Source of the DNA: an uncultured Lachnospiraceae bacterium
Lineage (GTDB): Bacteria; Bacillota; Clostridia; Lachnospirales; Lachnospiraceae
NCBI GenBank assembly: GCA_910579325.1
Contig: CAJTTU010000031.1
Location: 1 to 37,519 of the forward strand
Length of the DNA: 37,519 bases
Reading direction: 5' to 3'
In this document: positions 1 to 7,599 of the stretch, one piece after another
Numbering within the stretch: position 1 is the stretch's first letter
Layout of the letters: the number at the start of each line of letters is the position of its first letter
Notes under the pieces: generated by a model
Seen by the model: the letters and a program-made list of their open reading frames with translations, nothing else
The model's database searches: none
What the model was told of the DNA's origin: nothing
Made by a program: the position numbers and the translations under genes

Positions 1-308
1 GTTACGGCTTTCTTCCAGACAAAAGTGTATTTGTTTGCGGCCGCTTCGATTTTTGTGCCGTCAATGAAAATCGTTTCACCTGAAATTTCTCCCAAGTCAA
101 AAAGCGCATTGGACATTTCTGCAAGGATCCGCTTAGAACAAGGTGCAAAATGAATGCTCCGGAACCGTGCAAATGCTGCATGGTCAGGAGCAGGCGCGCC
201 TTCTAAAAGAAACATGAGAATGATTGTTTCAATATTTAGCGGAAGTTTTAATTGATATCCGCCTTGATTTAGACTATAATTTTTCTGTAAGTTAATGTGT
301 TTGGTCAT
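1..308 (-). pseudogene. IS1182-type DDE transposase, internally deleted and cut by the window edge
   Basis: The reading frame starts at the ATG complementary to 306-308 and stays open to base 1, giving about 102 residues. It opens with MTKHINLQKNYSLNQGGYQL and KLPLNIE, the usual IS1182-family N-terminus. It then jumps directly to LLEGAPAPDHAAFARFR and later GETIFIDGTKIEA, followed by NKYTFVWKKAV. In intact relatives, as I recall them, about 70-75 residues lie between the KLPLNIE part and the LLEG-APDH part, including a helical region. The frame is kept across the junction, so this looks like an in-frame internal deletion. The FIDGTKIEA segment carries the first catalytic Asp of the DDE triad; the rest is outside the window. 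Transcription would run away from the glycerol operon. Confidence 0.75.
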
Positions 309-324
309 ACATTAATTTTACACC

Positions 325-363
325 AACTGCCGGATTCTTTCGAGGTCTGGCAGTTATTTTTTG
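325..363 (+). terminator. Hairpin plus T-run in the IS leader
   Basis: Arms AACTGCCGGA (325-334) and TCTGGCAGTT (346-355) pair with one G-T wobble and are followed by TATTTTTT on the plus strand. It would stop transcripts leaving the insertion sequence toward the glycerol operon. It is a fair rho-independent terminator candidate, based only on the fold. Confidence 0.45.
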
Positions 364-507
364 CATAGAAAAGGAGCTGCGCACTAATTACTTAGTGCGA
401 CAGCCCCATACTGTGAAATCACCATCGGCGATTCCCTCACTTTTACAACTTCCACTTATAGGTAGGACTCACCTTGAAAAAATATTAACATACATTACCG
501 TCGCCTA

Positions 508-702
508 TCAGTCCTCGCCCAGGCAGTTCATATCATTCAACCCACAGGTCTTGTCGTCCTCGTCGGCCACGCAGTTCATGTCGTTCAACCCGCAGGTTTT
601 GTCATCCTCATCCGCCAGACAGTTCATGTCGTTCAGTCCGCAGGTCTTATCCTCGTCCTCTGTGATGCCGTTCATATTGTTGAGACCTAATTTTTCATCC
701 AT
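508..702 (-). CDS. Small acidic Cys-rich tandem-repeat peptide (64 residues), unknown function
   Basis: I do not recognise a named family. The peptide is four units of about 16 residues: a degenerate first unit without Cys (GLNNMNGITEDED) and three near-identical units of the form KTCGLNDMNC followed by L/V-A-D-E-D-D. Cys residues alternate with spacing C-x6-C-x8-C, six in all, in a strongly acidic background. Each CGLND is a CX3D motif and the second Cys of the first two units begins a CX3E. In ranthipeptide-type RiPPs such as freyrasin, radical SAM enzymes join Cys to Asp four residues downstream, so a modified peptide is one possibility; a metal-binding peptide is another. The start is well supported: GGAGG lies six bases before the ATG. 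It is the last gene of the glycerol operon, and a full intergenic repeat sits just upstream. No radical SAM gene lies in the window. Confidence 0.65.
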   Translation of the reverse strand: MDEKLGLNNMNGITEDEDKTCGLNDMNCLADEDDKTCGLNDMNCVADEDDKTCGLNDMNCLGED

Positions 703-718
703 ATGCTACCTCCAATAC

Positions 719-820
719 AGTTCCGCTACACCCCTCCTAAGCCCCCTTGACCTGGAAGAATTTTCGGCCGCTAGCGTCCGTAAATCCTTCCGGGGCTTAT
801 ACGGGCTTCCGCTGTTTTAC
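719..820. repeat. Intergenic mosaic repeat, copy 1
   Basis: It begins AGTTCCGCTACA and contains the paired arms AAGCCCC...GGGGCTT and GGAAGAATTT...AAATCCTTCC, ending near GGGCTTCCGCTGTT. In the sense of the genes it forms a long imperfect hairpin that ends 17 nt before the ATG of the repeat peptide. It belongs to a family of eight copies in this window. Confidence 0.8.
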
Positions 821-845
821 AGTTTTATAGTTCCACCACACCCAT

Positions 846-1202
846 TTACGCGTTCTTCGTCGCCACGATATTCACGCCGGTTCCGGCCACATCGGCCAGG
901 ATCACATCGCCGATCTGCACGGGCGCATTGACCGTGATGCCCTTAAGCGCTTTCACACAGTCGAAGATCTTCGCCTTCGGGATGTCCTCCGCCGTTTTGA
1001 CGGAAACCATCTCCACCGTGCCGCCCAGCACACGAACCGTACTGGTCACGATTCTGGTAGGGTTGGTCACTTCCTTCTCGGCGTAGGTGGCGCCCCGCTT
1101 GCAGGTGTTGCCCGCTACGCTGACCACTTCTTTTCCATTCATCTCCACTGTCAGCGGACAGCCCATAGGACAGCCGATGCAGATTAATTCTCTCTTTTCC
1201 AT
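846..1202 (-). CDS. DUF1667 small iron-sulfur-like protein of the glycerol operon
   Basis: This 118-residue protein starts with four conserved Cys (C8, C11, C15 and C34) in the pattern CxxCxxxC...C. That is the hallmark of DUF1667, which in Clostridia sits next to GlpA/GlpB-type flavoproteins either as a fusion or as a separate gene. The Cys set probably binds an Fe-S cluster, which makes it a likely electron-transfer subunit of the anaerobic glycerol-3-phosphate oxidising complex; this is inferred from context. The gene starts five bases after the upstream FAD oxidoreductase ends, with GAGGAGG before its ATG, so it is translated from the same mRNA. It ends 26 bases before the first intergenic repeat. 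The family assignment is firm; the exact reaction is not known. Confidence 0.85.
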   Translation of the reverse strand: MEKRELICIGCPMGCPLTVEMNGKEVVSVAGNTCKRGATYAEKEVTNPTRIVTSTVRVLGGTVEMVSVKTAEDIPKAKIFDCVKALKGITVNAPVQIGDVILADVAGTGVNIVATKNA

Positions 1203-1206
1203 CCTG

Positions 1207-2472
1207 CTATTCCTCCTCGATCCGAATGGTAATGGTTTCCAGGTCTTTCACGGAAAACAGTTTTTCCCGCTCCAGCTTCACTTCCTCCATTTCTCCGGGC
1301 GCCATCACCTGACGTTTTTTATGAAGAATCTGCTCATCGTTTAAATAAACGCCGATATAACAGTTTTTATATACATTCCCCACACGGAACCGAACAATCT
1401 GCGTCTCGTCCATCCGCTCCGGGTTAATCGTGACAGGCACCGTATAGCGGACGCCGTTTTCCGGCTTCAGATGTACGATCCGGCCGCCATCCTCTTTCCG
1501 TTTCCCCTGCACATAGCTAGCCGCGTTCCGGCCTGCCGCCGCCGCTTCCTCGGACACAAAGTCCACCAGGTCATGGACGTGGAGCACATTGCCGCAGGCA
1601 AATACGCCTTCCAGGCTGGTTTCCAGGCTTTCATTCACGCTGGGGCCGGAGGTGACGGGATTCATCTCCACGCCCATCCCCCTTGACAGCTCATTTTCCG
1701 GAATCAGGCCTACAGACAAAAGCAGGGTGTCGCACTCATAATCCTCCTCGGTGCCGGGAATCGGCTTGCTGTGCTCGTCAACCTGGGCCAGCGTAATCCC
1801 TTCCACCCGCTCCTTGCCCCGGATCTCCACCACGGTGTGGCTCAGCTTCAGCGGGATGCCGAAGTCGTCCAGGCACTGGACAATGTTTCGTTTCAGGCCG
1901 CCGGAGTAAGGCATCAGCTCCGCAACCACCTTGACCTCGGCTCCTTCCAGCGTCATACGCCTTGCCATAATCAGGCCGATATCACCGGAGCCTAAGATCA
2001 CTACCTTGCGGCCGGGCATATAGCCCTCCATATTTACAAGCCGCTGAGCCGTGCCTGCGGAGAAAATACCTGCCGGACGGTAGCCGGGGATATTCAGCGC
2101 GCCTCTGGAACGCTCCCTACAGCCCATGGCCAGAATCACGGCCTTCGCCTGAATCTGGAACATGCCCTCTTCCCGGTTCATGGCTGTCACAACCTTTTCA
2201 TGGCTGATATCCATAACCATCGTATTCAGCCTGTACTCGATGCCCAGTTCCTTCACCTGGTCGATAAACCGCCCTGCATACTCCGGGCCGGTCAGCTCTT
2301 CCTTAAAGGTATGAAGCCCAAAGCCGTTGTGGATACACTGGTTTAAAATGCCGCCCAGCTCCTTATCTCTTTCCAGAATCAGAATGCTGTCCGTGCCGCT
2401 TCTCTTTGCGGAAGCCGCCGCCGCCAGACCTGCGGGGCCGCCGCCGATAATTACGATATCATATGCTTTCAT
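1207..2472 (-). CDS. FAD/NAD-dependent oxidoreductase of the glycerol operon (pyridine nucleotide-disulfide fold)
   Basis: The protein is 421 residues. The N-terminal dinucleotide motif GGGPAGLAAA (about 10-19) binds FAD. A second motif, GSGDIGLIMARRM (about 160-172), should bind NAD(P). An ACGNVLHVHD segment near residue 293 is the usual ATG/GD-like FAD contact of this fold, and the C-terminus is a beta-rich extra domain. In Clostridia such proteins lie between a GlpA-like flavoprotein and DUF1667, and probably pass electrons from glycerol-3-phosphate oxidation to NAD or another acceptor. The ATG has a GGAGGGGGC site, and the gene begins 16 bases after the GlpA-like gene ends. It is often annotated NAD(FAD)-dependent dehydrogenase; the true acceptor is unknown. 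Confidence 0.85.
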   Translation of the reverse strand: MKAYDIVIIGGGPAGLAAAASAKRSGTDSILILERDKELGGILNQCIHNGFGLHTFKEELTGPEYAGRFIDQVKELGIEYRLNTMVMDISHEKVVTAMNREEGMFQIQAKAVILAMGCRERSRGALNIPGYRPAGIFSAGTAQRLVNMEGYMPGRKVVILGSGDIGLIMARRMTLEGAEVKVVAELMPYSGGLKRNIVQCLDDFGIPLKLSHTVVEIRGKERVEGITLAQVDEHSKPIPGTEEDYECDTLLLSVGLIPENELSRGMGVEMNPVTSGPSVNESLETSLEGVFACGNVLHVHDLVDFVSEEAAAAGRNAASYVQGKRKEDGGRIVHLKPENGVRYTVPVTINPERMDETQIVRFRVGNVYKNCYIGVYLNDEQILHKKRQVMAPGEMEEVKLEREKLFSVKDLETITIRIEEE

Positions 2473-2488
2473 AATCTACGCCCCCTCC

Positions 2489-3925
2489 TTATATCCGGTC
2501 CTTGTTGGTGCCTACCACAATCTGAGAGCCGCCGCCGGACTTGGAAATGTCAAACATCGGGCTGTCAAGCTCCCTTGCCAGAATCTCCATGGTCCTGGGC
2601 GAGCAGAACCCGGCCTGGCACCGTCCCATGCCGGCTCTGGTCCGCCGTTTTACACCATCTAAAGAGCGTGCGCCCAAAGGTCTTCTGATGGCGTCCAAAA
2701 TCTCGCCCTCCGAAATCATCTCGCAGCGGCAGATGATATTTCCGTAGGCAGGGTTTTTGCGGATCAGCTCGTTGCGTTCTTCCAGAGACAATGTCTCAGG
2801 GTTCAGAATGCCCTTTCTTGTCCCGTCGAAGGCCGAGTTTTCTTCGGGGTTCAGCTTTTCCTTCACGATGGAGGCCACCATTTTCCCGATGGCAGGCCCG
2901 CTGCTAAGACCCGGAGATTCGATACCGGCGCAGTCGATAAAGCCGGGGGCGTCCTTCACTTCTTCTATGATAAATTCATGGCCTTCCTCATGGGCACGCA
3001 GTCCCGCAAAGGAGGTGATTACCTGCCGTAACGGCAGATCCTTTACCGTAATCCGGGATTTTTCCGCCGCCTCGTCAAGACCGGCTCTGGTGGTGTTTAC
3101 CCCTTCCTTATTTTCAATATCCGTAGCGGTAGGCCCTACCAGCAGGTTTCCGTGAATCGTAGGGGATACCAGAACGCCTTTGCCATATTTTCCGGGCAAT
3201 GCGAAAATCGTGCGGCTTACATGGTTTCCGACGCTCTTGTCTAACAGGAAGTATTCTCCCTTTCTGGGAATGATTTTCATCTTCTTTTCGCTGACCATGT
3301 TGTGTATCTGGTCGGCATAAACGCCGGCCGCGTTCACTACGCACCGGCCTGTGTAGGTTCCTTTACTGGTGGACAGTTCATATCCGTTTTCCACGGGACG
3401 GATCTGCTCCACCTTCGTGTCAAAGAAAAATTCGGCGCCGTTTTTCGCGGCATTTTCAGCCAGAGCGATGTTCAGCCCAAAGGGGCATACAATACCACCC
3501 GTAGGGGCGTACAGAGCCGCTACCGCCTCGTCGGATATATTGGGCTCCATCTGCTTCAGTTCATCCCTGTCTATAATCCTAAGACCCTCAACGCCGTTTT
3601 TCACGCCGTTTTCATACAGATTTTTCAGGCCGTCCATCTGGGTTTCGTCCGTGCAGACAACCAGGGAACCATTGCGGGTGAAAGAAAAGTCCAGCTCCCT
3701 GGACAGCGCCTCCATCATCCGATTTCCCTCTACGTTCAGCTTTGCCATCAGAGAGCCGTGGGCAGCGTCATATCCGGCATGGACGATGGCGCTGTTGGCT
3801 TTTGTGGTTCCGCAGCAGACGTCCTCCTCTTTTTCCAGCACACATACGGAAAGCTTATAACGGGTCAGTTCCCTGGCCGCCGCCGCTCCGGACACGCCAG
3901 CCCCGATTATAATCACATCATACAT
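2489..3925 (-). CDS. GlpA-like FAD-dependent glycerol-3-phosphate dehydrogenase with BFD-like [2Fe-2S] domain
   Basis: The protein is 478 residues. It starts with the FAD-binding motif IIGAGVSGAAAAREL and a DAO-type oxidoreductase domain to about residue 370. It ends in a BFD-like domain with C399, C401, C436 and C441 (CRC...CQAGFC), which should hold a [2Fe-2S] cluster. This layout is typical of the clostridial glycerol-3-phosphate dehydrogenase (GlpA/GlpO class), oxidising sn-glycerol-3-phosphate to dihydroxyacetone phosphate. Its partners are the two genes just downstream. The upstream gap to glpF (about 200 bases) holds a strong hairpin at 4044-4077, so expression may differ from glpK/glpF. 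L-2-hydroxyglutarate oxidase-like proteins share the fold, but the operon argues for glycerol-3-phosphate. Confidence 0.85.
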   Translation of the reverse strand: MYDVIIIGAGVSGAAAARELTRYKLSVCVLEKEEDVCCGTTKANSAIVHAGYDAAHGSLMAKLNVEGNRMMEALSRELDFSFTRNGSLVVCTDETQMDGLKNLYENGVKNGVEGLRIIDRDELKQMEPNISDEAVAALYAPTGGIVCPFGLNIALAENAAKNGAEFFFDTKVEQIRPVENGYELSTSKGTYTGRCVVNAAGVYADQIHNMVSEKKMKIIPRKGEYFLLDKSVGNHVSRTIFALPGKYGKGVLVSPTIHGNLLVGPTATDIENKEGVNTTRAGLDEAAEKSRITVKDLPLRQVITSFAGLRAHEEGHEFIIEEVKDAPGFIDCAGIESPGLSSGPAIGKMVASIVKEKLNPEENSAFDGTRKGILNPETLSLEERNELIRKNPAYGNIICRCEMISEGEILDAIRRPLGARSLDGVKRRTRAGMGRCQAGFCSPRTMEILARELDSPMFDISKSGGGSQIVVGTNKDRI

Positions 3926-4043
3926 CTGACATTTCTCCTTCTACACTAAGTCTACCTGCATTTGCAATGCCTGCCGCGCCAGACAGCCCAGGCAGAACCA
4001 TTGCCGTTTACTATATATTCCGGACATACTTTGGGGTATCGAG

Positions 4044-4077
4044 CCGGACACCCCATAGAGCGCTATGGGGTGTCCGG
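4044..4077. other. Perfect 15-bp hairpin between glpF and the GlpA-like gene
   Basis: Arms CCGGACACCCCATAG (4044-4058) and CTATGGGGTGTCCGG (4063-4077) are exact complements with a four-base loop. Neither strand has a T-run after it, so it is not a normal terminator. It may be an mRNA stability or processing element separating the two parts of the glycerol operon. Confidence 0.7.
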
Positions 4078-4127
4078 ACTCTTCCCTGTCATATTATCAA
4101 AAATGTAGGCTTCTTACAATACCGTTC

Positions 4128-4838
4128 TTACCACGGAATCGCGCCGTACAGCAGCACTGCTACGAGAGCGCCAACTACGGGCCCGACGATTACTACCGGT
4201 GCATATCCCCAGTTGGAGCTGCCTTTGCCCTTGATCGGAAGCACAGCGTGAGCAATTCTGGGGCCAAGGTCACGGGCAGGGTTCAATGCGTAGCCGGTCA
4301 GGCCGCCTAAAGACATACCGATGGATACGATGATACCGAATACAAAGAAATTGCTCAGTCCGGGCGCACAGTCAGCCACATTCCCGATCCCTTTGATCGC
4401 GAATACTAAGATAAAGGTTGCCACGGCTTCGCTTAAAATATTCAGAGGCATATTGGGAACGGAAGGGCCGGTGCTGAATACGCCCAGCTTTGTCCCCGCA
4501 TTATCGGTGGCGTCAAACTGATCCTTGAATAACAGGTATACGATACAGCCGCCCAAAAAGCCGCCCGCCATCTGGGCAATGATATAACCAGGCACCAGAT
4601 CCCAGCCCATGCTGCCGTCAGCCGCCAGGGCGATAGTCAGCGCCGGGTTAAAGTGAGCGCCGGAAGCCGCGCCGAAGATAAAGGCGGGCACCATAACCGC
4701 AAGACCCCAGGCAATGGTAATCTGGATTGAACCGGCTCCCTTCATGCCTGATTTATTCAAAGTTACGTTGGCAACTACGCCGTCGCCCAGGATAATCAGC
4801 ATCATTGTTCCTAAAAATTCCGCTATATATGGTAACAT
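4128..4838 (-). CDS. glpF: Glycerol facilitator, aquaglyceroporin family
   Basis: This is a 236-residue MIP-family channel with six predicted membrane helices. Both pore motifs are present: NPA at N64 (AHFNPALT) and NPARD at N186 (GYALNPARDLG). The Asp after the second NPAR is the mark of glycerol facilitators rather than water-only channels. It lets glycerol diffuse through the cytoplasmic membrane to be trapped by GlpK, whose gene is just upstream. The start at 4838 has a GGGGGA ribosome site. A long copy of the intergenic repeat (4864-5060) separates it from glpK. The length is slightly below the usual 240-280 residues, but all elements are present. Confidence 0.95.
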   Translation of the reverse strand: MLPYIAEFLGTMMLIILGDGVVANVTLNKSGMKGAGSIQITIAWGLAVMVPAFIFGAASGAHFNPALTIALAADGSMGWDLVPGYIIAQMAGGFLGGCIVYLLFKDQFDATDNAGTKLGVFSTGPSVPNMPLNILSEAVATFILVFAIKGIGNVADCAPGLSNFFVFGIIVSIGMSLGGLTGYALNPARDLGPRIAHAVLPIKGKGSSNWGYAPVVIVGPVVGALVAVLLYGAIPW

Positions 4839-4863
4839 ACTATAATTCCCCCATCTCTAATTT

Positions 4864-5060
4864 AGTTCCGCAACTCCCCTCCCATTGCTATGAGCACTTA
4901 GAGCCTGTCCTTTAGGCTCTTACGTACGATGCATGGGAAATAGTTAGCGGGTGTTTTTTAGCCGCTTACTATTTTTCAAGCCCCCTGAATCTGGGAGAAT
5001 TTCCTGTCGCAGATGCGTCAGTAAATCCTCCCGGGGCTTATCCGGTCCGTTGCTGTTTTT
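4864..5060. repeat. Intergenic mosaic repeat, copy 2 (longest, three modules)
   Basis: It starts AGTTCCGCAACTCCCCTCCC (module A) and continues with an insert of about 100 bases, from TTGCTATGAGCAC to GCTTACTATTTTTC (module B). It ends with the hairpin module AAGCCCC...GGGGCTTAT (module C) and CGGTCCGTTGCTG. Module B recurs in copies 4 and 6, module C in copies 1, 3, 5 and 8. The copy ends 26 nt before the glpF start. Confidence 0.8.
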
Positions 5061-5117
5061 CATAGCTCATTTGACACTACATCTTTTATATGCACGTTCG
5101 GCTTCCCGCAATCCATC

Positions 5118-6614
5118 TTAGTCTTCCTTCGCCCATCCGAACGAATACTTCACGGCCTTGTTCCAGCCGGCAACCTTAGCCGCTCTCTCCTCTGCGCTGA
5201 TCGAAGGCTCGAAGGTCTTGTCAATGGCCCAGTTCTTGATTACGTCTTCCTTGCTGCTCCAGTAGCCCACTGCCAAACCTGCCAGGTACGCAGCGCCCAT
5301 CGCCGTCGTCTCTACGCACTGGGGACGGTTTACGGGAGCGTTGATGATATCGGACTGGATCTGCATCAGCAGGTCGTTAGCGCTGGCGCCGCCGTCTACC
5401 TTCAGGGTAGCCAGGTTGATGCCGGAATCGGCCTTCATGGCCTGCAGCACGTCGTTGGTCTGGTAAGCCAGGGATTCCAGCGTAGCCCGGACGATATGGC
5501 ACTTGTTCACGCCTCTGGTGATGCCCACAATCGTTCCTCTTGCGTACTGATCCCAGTGCGGAGCGCCCAGTCCCGTAAAGGCGGGAACAACGTAGCAGCC
5601 GTTGGTGTCTTTCACCTTACCGGCCATATACTCGGAATCCGGCGCGGAATCGATAATGCGCAGCTCGTCGCGCAGCCACTGGATCGCGGCGCCCGCCACA
5701 AAGATGGAACCTTCCAGCGCATAGTTCACTTTTCCGTCCAGGCCCCATGCGATGGTAGTAACCAGCCCGTTCTTGGAGAATACCGGCTTCTCGCCTGTGT
5801 TCATCAGCAAGAAGCAGCCTGTGCCGTATGTATTCTTTGCCTCGCCGGGCGTGAAGCAGGTCTGTCCGAACAAAGCCGCCTGCTGGTCGCCGGCAGCGCC
5901 GCCGATCGGGATCGGAGCGCCGAAGTAAGAAGCGTCCGCCTCACCGTATACACAGCTGGAGGGCTTTGCTTCGGGAAGCATGCATTTGGGAATGTTCAGC
6001 TCTGCCAGGATCTCGTCGTCCCATTTCAGTTCCTGGATATTGAACAGCAGCGTACGGGACGCGTTGGTATAATCCGTCACATGTACTTTGCCCTTGGTCA
6101 GCTTCCAGATCAGCCAGGTCTCTACCGTACCGAATAACAGCTCGCCTTTCTCCGCGCGCTCTCTCGCGCCTTCCACATTGTCCAGAATCCATTTCAGCTT
6201 CGTTCCGGAGAAGTAAGCGTCGATTACCAGGCCGGTTTTCTGACGGAAGGTCTCTACCAGTCCCTTATCCTTCAGAGAGTCGCAGTACTCGGAAGTTCTG
6301 CGGCACTGCCATACGATCGCATGATAAACCGGCTCGCCCGTGTTTTTGTCCCATACAATCGTGGTCTCACGCTGGTTGGTGATACCGATGGCCGCGATAT
6401 CCGCCGCCGTCGCGCCGATCTTCTGCATAGCCTCCACAGCCACCCCAAGCTGTGTGGACCAGATCTCATTTGCGTCGTGCTCTACCCAGCCTGGCTGCGG
6501 GAAGTACTGGGTAAACTCCTTCTGCGCTACGCTGCACATCTCCCCCTTCTCGTTAAAGAGAATACATCTGTTACTGGTTGTCCCCGCATCCAGCGCCATT
6601 ACATACTTTGCCAT
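5118..6614 (-). CDS. glpK: Glycerol kinase
   Basis: The protein is 498 residues, normal for the FGGY family. The N-terminal phosphate-1 motif is DAGTTSNRCILF. ITNQRET with the substrate residues near 80-86, the QCRRT region near 104, and GGAAGDQQAALFGQ with the catalytic-type Asp near 245 are all typical of GlpK. Near the C-terminus DGGASANDLLMQ is the adenosine motif. The enzyme phosphorylates glycerol to sn-glycerol-3-phosphate in the cytoplasm, feeding the GlpA-like dehydrogenase downstream. It lies 91 bases after glpP and shares its promoter. I did not find anything damaged; the AAGGAGG-type site before the ATG fixes the start. Confidence 0.97.
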   Translation of the reverse strand: MAKYVMALDAGTTSNRCILFNEKGEMCSVAQKEFTQYFPQPGWVEHDANEIWSTQLGVAVEAMQKIGATAADIAAIGITNQRETTIVWDKNTGEPVYHAIVWQCRRTSEYCDSLKDKGLVETFRQKTGLVIDAYFSGTKLKWILDNVEGARERAEKGELLFGTVETWLIWKLTKGKVHVTDYTNASRTLLFNIQELKWDDEILAELNIPKCMLPEAKPSSCVYGEADASYFGAPIPIGGAAGDQQAALFGQTCFTPGEAKNTYGTGCFLLMNTGEKPVFSKNGLVTTIAWGLDGKVNYALEGSIFVAGAAIQWLRDELRIIDSAPDSEYMAGKVKDTNGCYVVPAFTGLGAPHWDQYARGTIVGITRGVNKCHIVRATLESLAYQTNDVLQAMKADSGINLATLKVDGGASANDLLMQIQSDIINAPVNRPQCVETTAMGAAYLAGLAVGYWSSKEDVIKNWAIDKTFEPSISAEERAAKVAGWNKAVKYSFGWAKED

Positions 6615-6705
6615 AAAAAACCTCCTTAAAAATGTGTTTGGGTTACATATTACATTCTATTCACAAACCGCCGGGACTTTCCTACGGTTTCAGAATCTGT
6701 TGCGT

Positions 6706-7275
6706 TTACATCGACCATGTGCCTTGATTACTGGATGACACGGCCATGGCCCCGGCGGAAAGCACCGCCATAATATCCTCTTTATCGGTAATCAGCCCTC
6801 CCGCGATCACCGGAACCTTTACCATGCCGCAGATCTTTCGTATAATCTTCGGCATCACCCCCGGAAGAATCTCTATTACATCCGGCCTGAGCACGCCCAT
6901 CTGCCGCTCCAGATTTTCCAATGCCATGGAATCCAGAAGGAAAAACCGCATCACCGTATACAGCTCTAACTCCCTGGCCCGCTTAATCATGCTGGGCTTT
7001 GTGGAGATAATGCCGTCGGCCTTTGTATGCTGCCGGATAAAATCCACGGCGATTTCCTTGGCGCTTAAGCCCTGCACCAGGTCCATATGCACCATCGCCG
7101 TCTTATCCACCTCTTTTACCCGCTCTACAATGGCCTCTATATTACAGATATCGCCGAACAGGATAAACACCACCTTGATCTCCTCAGTCTGGCAGCACTG
7201 CTCCAGGCCCTCCATATCTTTCACCGCGGCAATCACCGGATTCGCTTCCAGCATATCATAAAATACTTTCTGCAT
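6706..7275 (-). CDS. glpP: Glycerol-3-phosphate responsive antiterminator
   Basis: This 189-residue protein is the single-domain GlpP fold, a TIM-barrel-like RNA-binding regulator. Family segments include VFILFGDICNIE, VHMDLVQGLS, DGIISTKP, EILPGVMPKII and the phosphate-binding-like VPVIAGGLIT. In Bacillus GlpP binds glycerol-3-phosphate and the leader of glp mRNAs to prevent early termination. Here it is the first gene of the operon, behind a promoter (7420-7448) and a terminator-like hairpin (7336-7387). It may therefore control its own transcript and everything downstream; that autoregulation is inferred. The length matches the family. Confidence 0.93.
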   Translation of the reverse strand: MQKVFYDMLEANPVIAAVKDMEGLEQCCQTEEIKVVFILFGDICNIEAIVERVKEVDKTAMVHMDLVQGLSAKEIAVDFIRQHTKADGIISTKPSMIKRARELELYTVMRFFLLDSMALENLERQMGVLRPDVIEILPGVMPKIIRKICGMVKVPVIAGGLITDKEDIMAVLSAGAMAVSSSNQGTWSM

Positions 7276-7335
7276 AACCCCTCCATATGCATAAGAATCT
7301 AAAACAGCACTGACCAGAAGTCATTTACAGTGGGA

Positions 7336-7387
7336 TATAAAAAGAGCATAGTAATACACAACATCCCTGCTGCTTCTCTCTATGCTC
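7336..7387 (-). terminator. Leader terminator upstream of glpP, likely antitermination target
   Basis: On the minus strand GAGCATAG and CTATGCTC pair (7387-7380 with 7351-7344) and are followed by TTTTTAT. It lies between the predicted transcription start (near 7413) and the glpP ATG at 7275, the position expected for a GlpP-controlled attenuator. The long loop of 28 bases could pair otherwise in an antiterminated form. Confidence 0.6.
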
Positions 7388-7419
7388 TCACTCTCAGCGC
7401 TCATTATTTCATTACGACT

Positions 7420-7448
7420 ACTATAGCATAATATCCATAAAAACGCAA
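7420..7448 (-). promoter_or_regulatory. Promoter of the glycerol operon
   Basis: Minus-strand TTGCGT (-35, 7448-7443), exactly 17 bases, then TATAGT (-10, 7425-7420) preceded by TGC (extended -10). The rest of the 324-base gap between the AhpF-like gene and glpP shows only this promoter and the leader hairpin. Confidence 0.75.
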
Positions 7449-7599
7449 TAATTTTTGATGTTTTCTACAAATACGACTTTTTTTGCACAAAAAGGCAACT
7501 TTTCCCCGTCTCCATTTGTGCACATTCCCCATATTTGCTTATGCGGATCAATTCCGCGTCCGGCATCCGGATTTTCAGGCCAGCCGGCTGCCGCCCGTT

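Larger units (their letters stand above)
1..407 (-). mobile_element. Partial IS1182-family insertion sequence, one end
   Basis: The stretch holds the start of an IS1182-type transposase reading leftward out of the window, its short leader, and an end-like sequence with an imperfect palindrome at 381-398 (arms GCACTAA and TTAGTGC). The palindrome is followed by GACAGCCCC, which finishes near 407; read inward the tip is GGGGCTGTCGCACTAA. Palindromic tips of this kind are, from memory, usual for this family. The far end lies outside the window, so length, target duplication and mobility cannot be judged. The transposase has an internal deletion, so this copy is probably dead unless helped in trans. 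Confidence 0.7.

Noticed and set aside
395..931. Plus-strand open frame over the repeat peptide and DUF1667 gene
   Set aside because: Its repetitive sequence is the antisense of the peptide repeats and the intergenic repeat; both minus-strand genes have good ribosome sites.
4044..4077. Calling the 15-bp hairpin a rho-independent terminator
   Set aside because: No T-run follows on either strand, and the downstream genes appear to belong to the same operon.
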